Of a DNA stretch of 64,000 bases, positions 1-8,841 are shown one piece after another. Numbering within the stretch: position 1 is the stretch's first letter; each line of letters begins with the position of its first letter. The translations under genes and the position numbers were made by a program. Source of the stretch: JBCBGF01 sp039820585. Lineage in GTDB: Bacteria; Pseudomonadota; Alphaproteobacteria; Rhodobacterales; Rhodobacteraceae. The notes below the pieces were generated by a model. The model saw only the letters and a list, made by a program, of their open reading frames with translations, was not told the DNA's origin and made no database searches. The stretch lies in assembly GCA_039820585.1 (NCBI GenBank), contig JBCBPV010000013.1:1-64000 (forward strand), read 5' to 3'.

Positions 1-150
1 GGAGCGGGCGGCGGCGGAGTCGTCGGCGGAGTAGGCGGCGGCGGCGGAGGCGGCGGAGCGGGCGGCGGCGGAGTCGGCGGCGGAGTCGTCGGCGGAGTAG
101 GCGGCGGCGGCGGAGGCGGCGGAGCGGGCGGCGGCGGAGTCGGCGGCGGA
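1..150. repeat. 66-bp GC-rich tandem repeat
   Basis: Two near-identical units start at 1 (54 bp, lacking one 12-bp block) and 55 (66 bp). A third partial unit starts at 121 and breaks off at about 150. The array is made of GGCGGCGGA-type triplets and keeps the reading frame: 66 bp is 22 codons and the missing block is 4 codons. That fits in-frame expansion and contraction of the minus-strand Ala-repeat gene. The array continues past the left edge. Confidence 0.9.
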
Positions 151-363
151 GTTCACATCATCGGTTGATCGCACCGCCGCAACCGATGATGTGAGCATCG
201 CGCGCATCACAGGTAAGGCAATCCCGCCAAGCGTCGCATCCGGTGCCGCGGCGATCCCCGGCAACGCCCGAAGCGCCGCCCGCGCTGCAAACGCCACCTG
301 CACCTCGCGCGGCTTCCCCTCCAGCCACGCACGTGCACTCGCCCGATCCGTTATCTCAACCAC
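1..363 (-). CDS. Ala/Ser/Asp-repeat hypothetical protein (C-terminus beyond window)
   Basis: Read on the minus strand, the frame is open from 363 through the left edge (121 codons, no stop). A GTG at 363 follows a GAGGGG ribosome site six bases upstream; an in-frame TAG at 391-393 limits the start. The N-terminus (about residues 1-65) reads as a small domain beginning VEITDRASARAWLEGKPREV. It is followed by 22-residue Ala-rich repeats containing DSAAARS and AAAAYSADD. Rhodobacterales genomes commonly carry proteins with this 'ITDR..AxAWLEGxPRE' start and long Ala/Ser repeats; their function is not known. It is divergent from lepA with only 45 bases between. The opposite frame (Gly-rich, stop at 166) is judged a shadow. 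Confidence 0.7.
   Translation of the reverse strand, partial: MVEITDRASARAWLEGKPREVQVAFAARAALRALPGIAAAPDATLGGIALPVMRAMLTSSVAAVRSTDDVNSAADSAAARSAASAAAAYSADDSAADSAAARSAASAAAAYSADDSAAARS
154..193. repeat. Perfect 14-bp inverted repeat
   Basis: Arms 154-167 and 180-193 (CACATCATCGGTTG and its exact complement) flank a 12-base loop. It lies inside the minus-strand repeat gene, between its N-terminal domain and the tandem repeats. No T-run follows on either strand, so an intrinsic terminator is unlikely. Confidence 0.75.
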
Positions 364-408
364 CCGCACCCCCTCGACAACCCGCCCAATCCCCTACATA
401 TCCCCACC

Positions 409-2208
<1,800 letters not shown>

Positions 2209-2232
2209 TCCATTTTGAGCGCACTGATGAAG

Positions 2233-2271
2233 GTGGGCGAAAGCGATTGGCGTAGCCAATTGCGTGCCCAC
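2233..2271. terminator. Second hairpin downstream of lepA
   Basis: Outer stem GTGGGC/GCCCAC (2233-2238, 2266-2271) encloses an inner nine-pair stem (2243-2251 with 2255-2263, one G-T wobble) and a three-base loop. It follows the lepA inverted repeat directly. There is no U-tract, so Rho-independent termination is uncertain; it may protect the transcript end. Confidence 0.4.
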
Positions 2272-2348
2272 ACCCCCGAAAACCTGGGCGTGCATTTCGC
2301 AAGCTTAGGACGGGTGACAATCCCTTTGGTGCTAACTATCTTCAGCAA

Positions 2349-2582
2349 ATGACCATTTCGGCAACTGACGTGACCTTCGACGAAGCGACCATGTGGGTCC
2401 ATCTGGAAGATGGCCGCGTGCTGGGCGTACCGTTGGCGTGGTTCCCCCGGCTGGTCTCGGCCTCGCCCGAGGCCTTGGCCGAGGTCCAGATCACGCCGTT
2501 CGGTTTGCATTGGGAGGCGCTGGATGAGGATATTTCGGTGCCCGCGCTGATGGCAGAGGGGCCGAGGGCGGCGGCGGAGTGA
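2349..2582 (+). CDS. DUF2442 domain-containing protein
   Basis: This 77-residue protein fits the DUF2442 pattern: a short beta-strand start, 'LEDGRVLGVPLAWFPRL' near residues 19-35, and the family's terminal 'LHWEALDEDISVPALM' block. DUF2442 genes often sit next to a DUF4160 partner and are sometimes discussed as toxin-antitoxin-like pairs. No DUF4160 gene is visible here, so the gene is solitary. The ATG at 2349 lacks a clear Shine-Dalgarno. It follows the inverted repeats after lepA. Function unknown. Confidence 0.75.
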   Translation: MTISATDVTFDEATMWVHLEDGRVLGVPLAWFPRLVSASPEALAEVQITPFGLHWEALDEDISVPALMAEGPRAAAE

Positions 2583-2624
2583 GAACTCCGGAAGCGATAG
2601 GAACAATTCACGAATTTTGATTAT

Positions 2625-3182
2625 CTAATTGTCATGGCCAAATCTGTCATAGGCCAGCAATAATAGCTCGGTCCGTTTTTGATCGCTCATGTTTTGATAG
2701 TAGTCGAACTCCATTTCGCTTGCATCTGACTTTGAAACATATGCGCGAAAATCAAACCAGCCGGGTTCTTTAAATCCGCAATAGCACAAGGCAATCGTAA
2801 GCCGGTGAGACAAACGGCAGTTATATTCTCCAATGACCATAGTCAGAAGAAGAAGCTCTGCTTGGTTAACCGCCGGTAGGTCAATTCCTGATAGGATTTC
2901 GTCGGGATCGCGATCCGCATGCTTGAAGAAGTTTGCTGCTCGGTTTTGATATTTGATCCACTCTTTTTCGTGCCCCGGTTTCACCAGTTTCACCACAGCG
3001 TTTTTAAGCTTCTCTATTAGTTCACTTGGTCTCTCTGTGCTTAGATCCCACAGGACTCTACGTGCCGCGGACAAGAGCGTATGCGCTGCCTCATGATGTT
3101 CATCGCGCAGGACCAGTAACGTCGCTGCCTCAACGTGTAGGATTGCTGCATTCATTTTGTCGATTGAGTAAGCTTTTTTCAA
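2625..3182 (-). CDS. AT-rich orphan hypothetical protein (NFFKHADRD family)
   Basis: A 185-residue soluble, mostly alpha-helical protein. Residues roughly 5-60 (helical, with 'AAHTLLSAARRVLWDL') and the central 'AANFFKHADRDPDE' resemble a widespread family of uncharacterised bacterial proteins that share a YxxxxxAxNFFKHADRD segment. The TTG at 3182 was chosen because GGAGAG lies six bases upstream; ATG 3155 would cut into the conserved start. The frame stays open upstream into GC-rich, non-protein-like sequence, which is ignored. Base composition is clearly more AT-rich than neighbours, suggesting recent acquisition. No function is assigned. Confidence 0.7.
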   Translation of the reverse strand: MKKAYSIDKMNAAILHVEAATLLVLRDEHHEAAHTLLSAARRVLWDLSTERPSELIEKLKNAVVKLVKPGHEKEWIKYQNRAANFFKHADRDPDEILSGIDLPAVNQAELLLLTMVIGEYNCRLSHRLTIALCYCGFKEPGWFDFRAYVSKSDASEMEFDYYQNMSDQKRTELLLLAYDRFGHDN

Positions 3183-3240
3183 CGGGCTCTCTCCGCTCAG
3201 ATGGCGCTGTATAGCGGCACTAGATGCCGACAATACCCCC

Positions 3241-3543
3241 TCAAAAATCCACCACCACCAACCCCTCCAAATCCCCCTCAACCGCCGCCACCAGCCTCTC
3301 CCCTGCCGCCCGATGCGCCGGATGCTCCAAATACCCATCCCTTGCCGCCGCACTCTCAAAATCCACCGTAAACGCGTGCGTCGCCCCGCGCGCCAACCCC
3401 TCGGGCGAAACGTTCGCCCCGAACCGCATCTCCACGATCCCCGGCACCACATCGCGCAACGCCGCCAACGCCGCCCAGATCCCGGCGATCTCCGCCTCCG
3501 ACGTACCTTCAGAAAAACGGCACAGAACGATATGGCGGATCAT
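3241..3543 (-). CDS. Dabb (stress-responsive A/B barrel) family protein
   Basis: The 100 residues from MIRHIVLCRF match the Dabb fold: beta strand 'RHIVLCRF', helix 'AEIAGIWAALAALRDVVPGI', strand with 'EMRFGANVSPEGLARGATHAFTV', then 'YLEHPAHRAAGERLV'. These ferredoxin-like dimeric barrels bind small molecules; specific roles are rarely known. AGGAG lies eight bases before the ATG at 3543. Single gene, minus strand, convergent with nothing nearby. Confidence 0.85.
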   Translation of the reverse strand: MIRHIVLCRFSEGTSEAEIAGIWAALAALRDVVPGIVEMRFGANVSPEGLARGATHAFTVDFESAAARDGYLEHPAHRAAGERLVAAVEGDLEGLVVVDF

Positions 3544-3692
3544 GGGCAGGGCTCCTTTTCCCGCCAATCCTACTGCGGTTCACGTTAAATCTGAACCACA
3601 TAACACTGCCTGAAATCAAAGATTTCAACGCGTTATGCGATCGACCCCGTCAAGGAAAACGCGAAGAGCCATAGACACCCCGCCCCCCACCG

Positions 3693-4181
3693 TCACGCCT
3701 TCTTCGCCGCATCCCGCGCGCGCAGCGCGTTGCGCACCTGCGTGCCCACCGGGTCCAGATCGCCGCGGCGCAGGGCGGCCTGCATTTTCTCTCGCATTTG
3801 CTCGGCATCGCCAATCTCGGGGTAGTCCTCCAGCCCCTGCAACGTTTTTTCCAGCGCCAGCGGCCCCTGGATAATGCCCGACAGCCGCGCCTTGACGAAC
3901 GACCGCACAACCGCGTTCAGCGTGGTCTGCCAGCCGGGGCCCATCTTGCGGAAGAACTTTACCAGATCCTCGTCCAGCCGGATCGTCACCCGCGTCTTTG
4001 GCGGCTGACCTTCGGCTTCCAGCGCGCGGTGCCAGGTGTCGGGAACAATCCGCTGATCCCAGATCGACCACCGCAGATGCCATTCGAACTGCTTCATCTG
4101 GTCAAGGAAGAAGCGGTATTCCAACCGCTGGGCCCGCGTCATCTGCGCGTAGGGGTCAAGGGGATTGTGGTCGTCGGCCAT
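3693..4181 (-). CDS. BrnA-like antitoxin family protein (orphan)
   Basis: A 162-residue protein. Residues 62-98 ('KTRVTIRLDEDLVKFFRKMGPGWQ...LNAVVRSF') match the ribbon-helix-helix end of BrnA antitoxins, which bind DNA and repress their own operon. The 60-residue N-terminal part (Trp/Phe-rich helices) and a 60-residue C-terminal tail make it longer than classical BrnA (about 100 residues). No BrnT RNase-like gene flanks it: upstream is a small lipoprotein gene, downstream a Dabb gene. Likely a stand-alone regulator or a relic of a toxin-antitoxin pair. A palindrome and direct repeats lie just upstream. Confidence 0.75.
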   Translation of the reverse strand: MADDHNPLDPYAQMTRAQRLEYRFFLDQMKQFEWHLRWSIWDQRIVPDTWHRALEAEGQPPKTRVTIRLDEDLVKFFRKMGPGWQTTLNAVVRSFVKARLSGIIQGPLALEKTLQGLEDYPEIGDAEQMREKMQAALRRGDLDPVGTQVRNALRARDAAKKA

Positions 4182-4242
4182 GGCGTGGCTCCGGTCTGTT
4201 GGATCGGGGCCAGTGTCGCCGGGGGGCGTTAACGTCCGAAGT

Positions 4243-4293
4243 GTACACCGTTCGGTGTACCGGTTGTGTACGGGTTGTGTACGGGTTGTGCAG
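4243..4293. promoter_or_regulatory. Operator-like palindrome plus three 11-bp direct repeats
   Basis: GTACACCG-TT-CGGTGTAC (4243-4260) is a perfect 8+2+8 palindrome. It is followed by three 11-bp direct repeats of GGGTTGTGTAC type at 4261, 4272 and 4283, the last degenerate. An 11-bp period places half-sites on one face of the helix, as for ribbon-helix-helix repressors. The array lies 62-112 bases upstream of the BrnA-like start, so autoregulation by that protein is a reasonable inference. Confidence 0.55.
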
Positions 4294-4295
4294 GC

Positions 4296-4448
4296 CTAAA
4301 ACAGGCCGTCGCCGCCCTCTTCATTCTCCATGATCGCGTCCGCGCCCACCACGGCGCCCGCGCCCACGATCAGCGGCGGCGGGACGCATCCGGCAAGTGC
4401 GATCAGGCTGGCGGCGAAGACGAACAGGGGGATGGGACGTGCGCGCAT
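4296..4448 (-). CDS. Small lipoprotein (50 residues)
   Basis: The 50-residue product has a signal peptide ending in a lipobox LIALAGC (Cys 21). The short mature part has a glycine/alanine-rich stretch (LIVGAGAVVGADAIM) and an acidic tail. AGGAGAG lies four bases before the ATG at 4448. Rhodobacterales carry many such small entericidin-like or unnamed lipoproteins; no function is assigned. It is transcribed towards the BrnA-like gene, separated by the repeat array. Confidence 0.7.
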   Translation of the reverse strand: MRARPIPLFVFAASLIALAGCVPPPLIVGAGAVVGADAIMENEEGGDGLF

Positions 4449-4647
4449 GGGGCTCTCCTTTTGTCGCACTATGATCCGGTTTCGCGGCTGCCTGCAAGGG
4501 CGGGTGAGTCGCGTCTTGGCGGGGCGATCCGGGCGCCGACAGTGGGAAAAACGCCTTTGCGGGTGCAGAAAAAGGGGACGTGGTCGCAGGTTTTCTGGCG
4601 CTGTGAGGCGGCGGGTGCAGGCGTTTGTAACAGATACGTAAATCCCT

Positions 4648-4691
4648 TTATCCACAGAGATTTCCCCAGTGATGCCAACAGGTTATCCCCA
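4648..4691. other. Pair of DnaA-box-like sequences
   Basis: TTATCCACA (4648-4656) is an exact consensus DnaA box, and TTATCCCCA (4683-4691) differs at one base. Both are in the same orientation, 35 bases apart, in a locally AT-rich part (4620-4760) of a long gene-free stretch. Two boxes alone do not make an origin; a regulatory or DnaA-titration role is possible. Confidence 0.4.
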
Positions 4692-4739
4692 TCTAAATTT
4701 CATGCTGCAGTGCTATTTTCTTGCGGGTTTCGGGCCGAT

Positions 4740-5165
4740 TTGTGACAATTGGTTAACCGCAGCAGATCGCAAGCGACGCGGCGGGGCGCAACGGCCCAAG
4801 GGCAGACGCGAGAGATCCCGGATCGCGAGGTACGGGAAAGATCGTGGAAGTCCGATGGGGGGCCAGCCGGTAGACGGGTTCTTAGGAAGCCGGAGACGGG
4901 CAGATCCTTCGAAAGGGGCGCGGCGTGTCACGGATGTCCTTCGGGACAGATGTGGCAGCAAAGGGTCTTCGGACCCCGAGCAAACTGAAGCGGAGGCGTC
5001 TTCGGAGGCCGAAGGTTCAGGAAGGCGTCAGGGCGTACCCCCAGCGGGTACATGCGAAGACCGCGTCTGAGCACCTGGCGCCTTTTCCTATTCCAGAACA
5101 ATCACTTGCGCGGCTGCACAACGGAAAACGGGGCCCGTCTGCCAATGGCAACCGGACCCCGCCGT
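4740..5165 (+). ncRNA. Candidate structured RNA, UUCG-hairpin-rich
   Basis: The interval 4449-5287 has no convincing protein gene in any frame. From about 4800 it shows compact hairpins in series: CGCGA/TCGCG (4807-4827), TGTCC-TTCG-GGACA (4935-4948), GGGTC-TTCG-GACCC (4963-4976), a six-pair TTCG hairpin with one mismatch near 4994-5009, and GTACCC/GGGTAC (5035-5051). A larger GC-rich stem with CGGGG/CCCCG ends (5129-5161) could end the transcript. UUCG tetraloops on perfect stems are typical of structured RNAs. It lacks the conserved cores of RNase P, SRP and tmRNA. Strand and ends are guesses. Confidence 0.35.
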
Positions 5166-5287
5166 CAGATCTATGCATTACCGCGTCCATGCACCTGTGC
5201 CACCGTGCCTACACGCTGCGAGGTGGGAGATCAACAAGATGTCGCGCAAATTCCCTCGCAGCACGCTAGATTTGCCGATGTGAACGA

Positions 5288-5327
5288 GGCCCCGCGCCGC
5301 CCCGCGAGGATATTTCGCGACTAGACA
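5288..5327 (-). repeat. Gene-end element, degenerate copy
   Basis: Read on the minus strand directly after the hydrolase TAG, it begins GTCTAGTCGCGAAATATCC followed by a GC-rich block. This resembles the better copies at 14693-14747 and 27147-27201. The loop part is degenerate. Confidence 0.5.
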
Positions 5328-5331
5328 GGGG

Positions 5332-6081
5332 CTAATTGTCCAGAAACACCCGGACTGCGGCCTCGAACTCACGCGGTTTGTCGGCGTGAAGCCAATGACC
5401 CGCGCCGGGCAAGCTGGCGAAGCGGACGTTGGGGAAAAGCGTGCGGATGTGGTCGCGGTGGGCGCGTTGGACATAGTCGCTGGTGGCGCCAGTGAGGAAG
5501 AGGGTGGGGCCGGGGAACTGGCCTGTAACGTCGGGAAAGCCGAGGATCTTGGGCATCTCGTTGTCGAGCGCATCGAGGTTCAAGCGCCATCGGCGGGCTT
5601 TGATATCAAGGCTTTGGAGCAGGAAGGCGCGGACGCCGGGGTCGTCGATATCGCAGGCGAGTTGGCGGTCGGCATCGCCGCGGGTGGTCACGGCGCCAAG
5701 GTCGATCCGGCGCATGGCGGCGATCAGGTGGCCCTGGGTGTGGCCATAGGCCACCGGCGCGATGTCGGCCACGATGAGCTTGCGGATCTTGGCGGGCTGA
5801 GTGAGAGCCAGGGCCATCGCGGCCTTGCCGCCCATTGAGTGGCCCAGCAGATCGGCTTGGTCAGGGATTGCCTCGGCCAGATCATGTGCCATGTTGGGGT
5901 AGCTGTGGCTGTCAGACCAGTCGCTTTCGCCGTGGTTGCGCATGTCGACCGAGATCACGGGGCGCGTCTCGCCCAGGCGTTTGGCGATCACACCCCAGTT
6001 GCGCGCAGAACCGAATAGGCCATGCGCGATCACCAGCGGCGTGCCGGTGGCCGCGCCGTTTACCGTTTGGGCCAGGCGCAT
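5332..6081 (-). CDS. Alpha/beta-fold hydrolase (YbfF-type esterase)
   Basis: A 249-residue alpha/beta hydrolase. Oxyanion region AHGLFGSARNWG is at residues 19-30, nucleophile motif GHSMGG at 80-85 (Ser 82), and the late GAGHWLHADKP supplies the His. The order of motifs matches YbfF-like esterases, whose natural substrates are not settled (acyl-CoA or small esters). Start ATG 6081 lies eight bases after the glyA stop, so coupled translation with glyA is likely; a longer start at 6123 would overlap glyA. A gene-end repeat follows the stop. Confidence 0.88.
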   Translation of the reverse strand: MRLAQTVNGAATGTPLVIAHGLFGSARNWGVIAKRLGETRPVISVDMRNHGESDWSDSHSYPNMAHDLAEAIPDQADLLGHSMGGKAAMALALTQPAKIRKLIVADIAPVAYGHTQGHLIAAMRRIDLGAVTTRGDADRQLACDIDDPGVRAFLLQSLDIKARRWRLNLDALDNEMPKILGFPDVTGQFPGPTLFLTGATSDYVQRAHRDHIRTLFPNVRFASLPGAGHWLHADKPREFEAAVRVFLDN

Positions 6082-6089
6082 GGGCGCGC

Positions 6090-7385
6090 TTAGCGGCCGG
6101 GGTAGATCGGAAAGGTCTGGCAAAGCGCGATGACCTCGGCCTGCACGGCGGCTTCCACATCGCTGTTGCCGTCTTCCCCGTTGGCGGCCAATCCATCGAC
6201 CACACGCACGATCCAGTCGGCGACCTGGCGGAACTCACCCTCACCGAAGCCGCGCGTTGTGGCGGCGGGCGTGCCGAGACGGATACCGGATGTGATCATC
6301 GGCTTTTCTGTGTCGAACGGGATGCCGTTCTTGTTGCAGGTGATATGCGCGCGACCCAGTGCCTTTTCCGTCGCATTGCCCTTTACGCCCTTGGGCCGCA
6401 GGTCGACGAGCATCAGGTGGCTGTCGGTGCCGCCGGTCACGATGTCGAGCCCGCCTTTCATCAATTGATCGGCCAGCGCCTGGGCGTTGGCGATGACCTG
6501 CTTCTGGTAGGTCTTGAATTCAGGCCGCAGCGCTTCGCCAAAGGCCACGGCCTTGGCGGCGATCACATGCATCAGCGGCCCGCCCTGGATGCCAGGGAAG
6601 ATGGCGGAGTTGAACTTTTTCGCCAAAGCCTCGTCATTGGTCAGGATCATGCCGCCGCGGGGCCCTCGGAGCGTTTTGTGCGTGGTGGTGGTGACGGCAT
6701 GGGCGTGGGGGAAGGGCGAGGGGTATTCGCCCGCCGCGATCAGCCCTGCGTAATGGGCCACGTCGGCCATCAGCCATGCGCCGACGCTATCGGCGATCTC
6801 GCGCAGGCGCGCGAAATCGATGACGCGGGGGATGGCTGATCCACCGGCAATGATCATCTTCGGTTGGTGTTCGGTGGCCAAGGCCGCGACCTGATCGTAG
6901 TCGATATCAAGCGTGTCCTGGCGCACGCCGTACTGCACCGCGTTGAACCATTTGCCCGACTGGTTGGGCTTTGCGCCGTGGGTCAGGTGCCCGCCGGCAT
7001 CCAGGCTCATGCCCAGGATCGTGTCGCCGGGTTGCAGGAGGGCGGTGAAGACGCCCTGATTGGCCTGGCTGCCAGAGTTGGGCTGCACGTTGGCGAAGTC
7101 ACAGCCGAACAGCTTGCAAGCCCGCTCGATCGCCAGTGTCTCGGCGATGTCGACGTATTGGCAGCCGCCATAGTAACGCCGACCGGGATACCCTTCGGCA
7201 TATTTGTTGGTCATGACAGAGCCTTGCGCTTCCATCACGGCGGCAGAGACGATGTTTTCGCTGGCAATCAGCTCAATCTCGTTTTGCTGACGGCCCAGTT
7301 CCTTTTCAATCGCGCCGAACAGATCGGGATCGCGGGAGGCGAGCGTTTCGGTGAAAAAGCCGGTGTCGCGGTGCGGGGCGTTCAT
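6090..7385 (-). CDS. glyA: Serine hydroxymethyltransferase
   Basis: PLP enzyme converting serine plus tetrahydrofolate to glycine plus methylene-THF, the main one-carbon source. The 431 residues match family length. Visible motifs: IASENIVS (40-47), YPGRRYYGG (66-74), the PLP-lysine block TTTTHKTLRGPRGG (Lys 237) and C-terminal substrate residues in GIRLGTPAATTRG. AAGGAG lies before the ATG at 7385. First gene of a likely glyA-hydrolase unit. Confidence 0.97.
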   Translation of the reverse strand: MNAPHRDTGFFTETLASRDPDLFGAIEKELGRQQNEIELIASENIVSAAVMEAQGSVMTNKYAEGYPGRRYYGGCQYVDIAETLAIERACKLFGCDFANVQPNSGSQANQGVFTALLQPGDTILGMSLDAGGHLTHGAKPNQSGKWFNAVQYGVRQDTLDIDYDQVAALATEHQPKMIIAGGSAIPRVIDFARLREIADSVGAWLMADVAHYAGLIAAGEYPSPFPHAHAVTTTTHKTLRGPRGGMILTNDEALAKKFNSAIFPGIQGGPLMHVIAAKAVAFGEALRPEFKTYQKQVIANAQALADQLMKGGLDIVTGGTDSHLMLVDLRPKGVKGNATEKALGRAHITCNKNGIPFDTEKPMITSGIRLGTPAATTRGFGEGEFRQVADWIVRVVDGLAANGEDGNSDVEAAVQAEVIALCQTFPIYPGR

Positions 7386-7550
7386 GGCGGTCTCCTTCAG
7401 GGGCCAGTCTTCGGCGAGTACTTAGCGCCAAACTGGGCGGGGCAAAAGCCGGGAAAGCGACGCACGGCCCCGATCCGGCGGCAAAAGCCGTGCTTGTGTT
7501 TCCGTTCCGCGCACGCGATGTCTTACCCGACACAAGGGACGGTGCGGCGC

Positions 7551-8318
7551 ATGCGGCATGTAGAAAAGATCGCGTTTCAGGCCAACAGCACCGATATCGC
7601 GCAAGCGGCGAAGGCCACCCTTGTGGCGCAATACGGCGATGTTGCCCCGGAGTTGGCGGATGTGATCGTGGCGCTGGGCGGGGATGGTTTCATGCTGCAG
7701 ACCCTGCATGGGACCATGGCGCTTGAGGCGCCCGTCTATGGCATGAACTGCGGCACCATCGGTTTTTTGATGAACGAATATGCCGAAGGGGATCTTTTGG
7801 CGCGTTTGCAGGGCGCCGAGGAAGAGGTGATAAACCCCTTGGCGATGCGGGCGACGCGGGCCAGTGGCGATGTGCATGACGCGCTTGCGATCAACGAGGT
7901 GTCGCTGTTGCGGCAAGGCCCCCAGGCGGCCAAGCTGCGCATCAGCGTGGATGGCAAGATGCGGATGGATGAACTGGTGTGCGACGGGGCGCTGGTGTCA
8001 ACGCCTGCGGGGTCGACGGCCTACAACTACTCTGCGCACGGGCCGATCCTGCCCATCGGGTCCGAGGTGCTGGCGCTGACGGCGATGGCTGCGTTCCGGC
8101 CCCGGCGTTGGCGCGGGGCGCTTTTGCCGACAACCGCCCATGTGCGGTTCGATGTGCTGGAACCCGAAAAGCGCCCGATGATGGCCGAAGCCGACAGCCG
8201 GTCTGTGCGTGATGTCGTGGCGGTGGAGGTGCGCAGCGAACCCAGTGTGGCGCATCGCATCCTGTTCGATCCAGGGCACGGGTTGGAAGAGCGGTTGACG
8301 CGGGAACAGTTCGTGTGA
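7551..8318 (+). CDS. nadK: NAD kinase
   Basis: Phosphorylates NAD to NADP. From the ATG at 7551 the product is 255 residues, typical for alphaproteobacteria. The signature LGGDGFML is at residues 42-49 (catalytic Asp 45). NCGTIGFLMN, INEVSL and DGALVSTPAGSTAYNYSAHGP form the NAD and phosphate pockets. An in-frame ATG at 7518 is possible, but AAGGGA lies about 11 bases before 7551 and the shorter start fits the family. Divergent from glyA. Confidence 0.93.
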   Translation: MRHVEKIAFQANSTDIAQAAKATLVAQYGDVAPELADVIVALGGDGFMLQTLHGTMALEAPVYGMNCGTIGFLMNEYAEGDLLARLQGAEEEVINPLAMRATRASGDVHDALAINEVSLLRQGPQAAKLRISVDGKMRMDELVCDGALVSTPAGSTAYNYSAHGPILPIGSEVLALTAMAAFRPRRWRGALLPTTAHVRFDVLEPEKRPMMAEADSRSVRDVVAVEVRSEPSVAHRILFDPGHGLEERLTREQFV

Positions 8319-8322
8319 AGGC

Positions 8323-8351
8323 CGCCCCGCCCCCGAAATGCGGGCGGGGCG
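8323..8351. terminator. Hairpin between convergent nadK and secreted-protein gene
   Basis: A perfect ten-pair stem (CGCCCCGCCC at 8323-8332, complement at 8342-8351) with a nine-base loop sits between two converging genes. The U-tract is weak (TCGTCTTGG), so it may act with Rho or simply block exonucleases in both directions. Confidence 0.55.
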
Positions 8352-8361
8352 TCGTCTTGGC

Positions 8362-8841
8362 TTAACGCAGGCGCGCGACCACGCCGTCGGCGAAGGCGTC
8401 GATCAGCGCTGTATAGGCCTCATCCGTGGACACGGTCAGCACCTGCATCCCGTTTTCCCCTTCAACCACTTTGCCAGCTTCATCCAGGGTAATGCCCAGA
8501 TCATAAAAGCTGTTCTTGGTCCTATCGCTGTCGTTGCGCACGTTGATATCGCCCATCAGGCGCGAGTCTGCGCCCATGGCCGACTGGAACGAGTTCGACA
8601 TTGAGAATTCGTCGATATCGATCCGGATTTTCGATCCGTTGCTCGACAGGCGGTCGCCCACGCGCACGATGATCGCTGCTTCCAGATCCTCTTCCAAATC
8701 GGACCAGAAGGCTGCGGCTTCAGAGTTCTTGATGGAGTCCAGATCGAACTCAATGTCGACGCCCGCCACCGGTGTATCGCTGGCAAATGCCGGCAGTCCA
8801 AGTACCGCCATGGCGGCCCCTGCAAGTATTGTATTTTTCAT
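8362..8841 (-). CDS. Secreted hypothetical protein (signal peptide)
   Basis: The 159-residue product begins with MKNTILAGAAMAVLGLPAFA, a clear Sec signal peptide with an AFA-S cleavage site. The mature part is acidic and mixed alpha/beta ('DSIKNSEAAAFWSDLEEDLEAAI', 'ISTDE..ALIDAFADGV'), with a central 'GSKIRIDIDEFSMSNSF'. It resembles uncharacterised periplasmic proteins of Rhodobacterales. ATG 8841 was chosen because of the signal peptide and an AGGCGAG ribosome site; upstream in-frame sequence is not protein-like. Convergent with nadK. Confidence 0.8.
   Translation of the reverse strand: MKNTILAGAAMAVLGLPAFASDTPVAGVDIEFDLDSIKNSEAAAFWSDLEEDLEAAIIVRVGDRLSSNGSKIRIDIDEFSMSNSFQSAMGADSRLMGDINVRNDSDRTKNSFYDLGITLDEAGKVVEGENGMQVLTVSTDEAYTALIDAFADGVVARLR

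Noticed and set aside
1..150. CRISPR-like array
   Set aside because: Units are contiguous with no spacers and code for Ala-rich repeats.
1..168. Gly-rich plus-strand coding end (GAGGGGV repeats, TGA at 166)
   Set aside because: The minus-strand frame continues past the repeats into a non-repetitive, protein-like N-terminus with a good ribosome site, while the plus-strand frame ends at once; GC-rich triplet repeats stay open in both.
3241..3452. N-terminal extension of the AT-rich orphan protein to 3452
   Set aside because: The extra frame is Trp/Arg-rich antisense of the Dabb gene; TTG 3182 with GGAGAG spacing fits the family start.
6864..7550. Very long upstream extension of nadK
   Set aside because: It is the antisense of glyA; NAD kinase homology begins at 7551.
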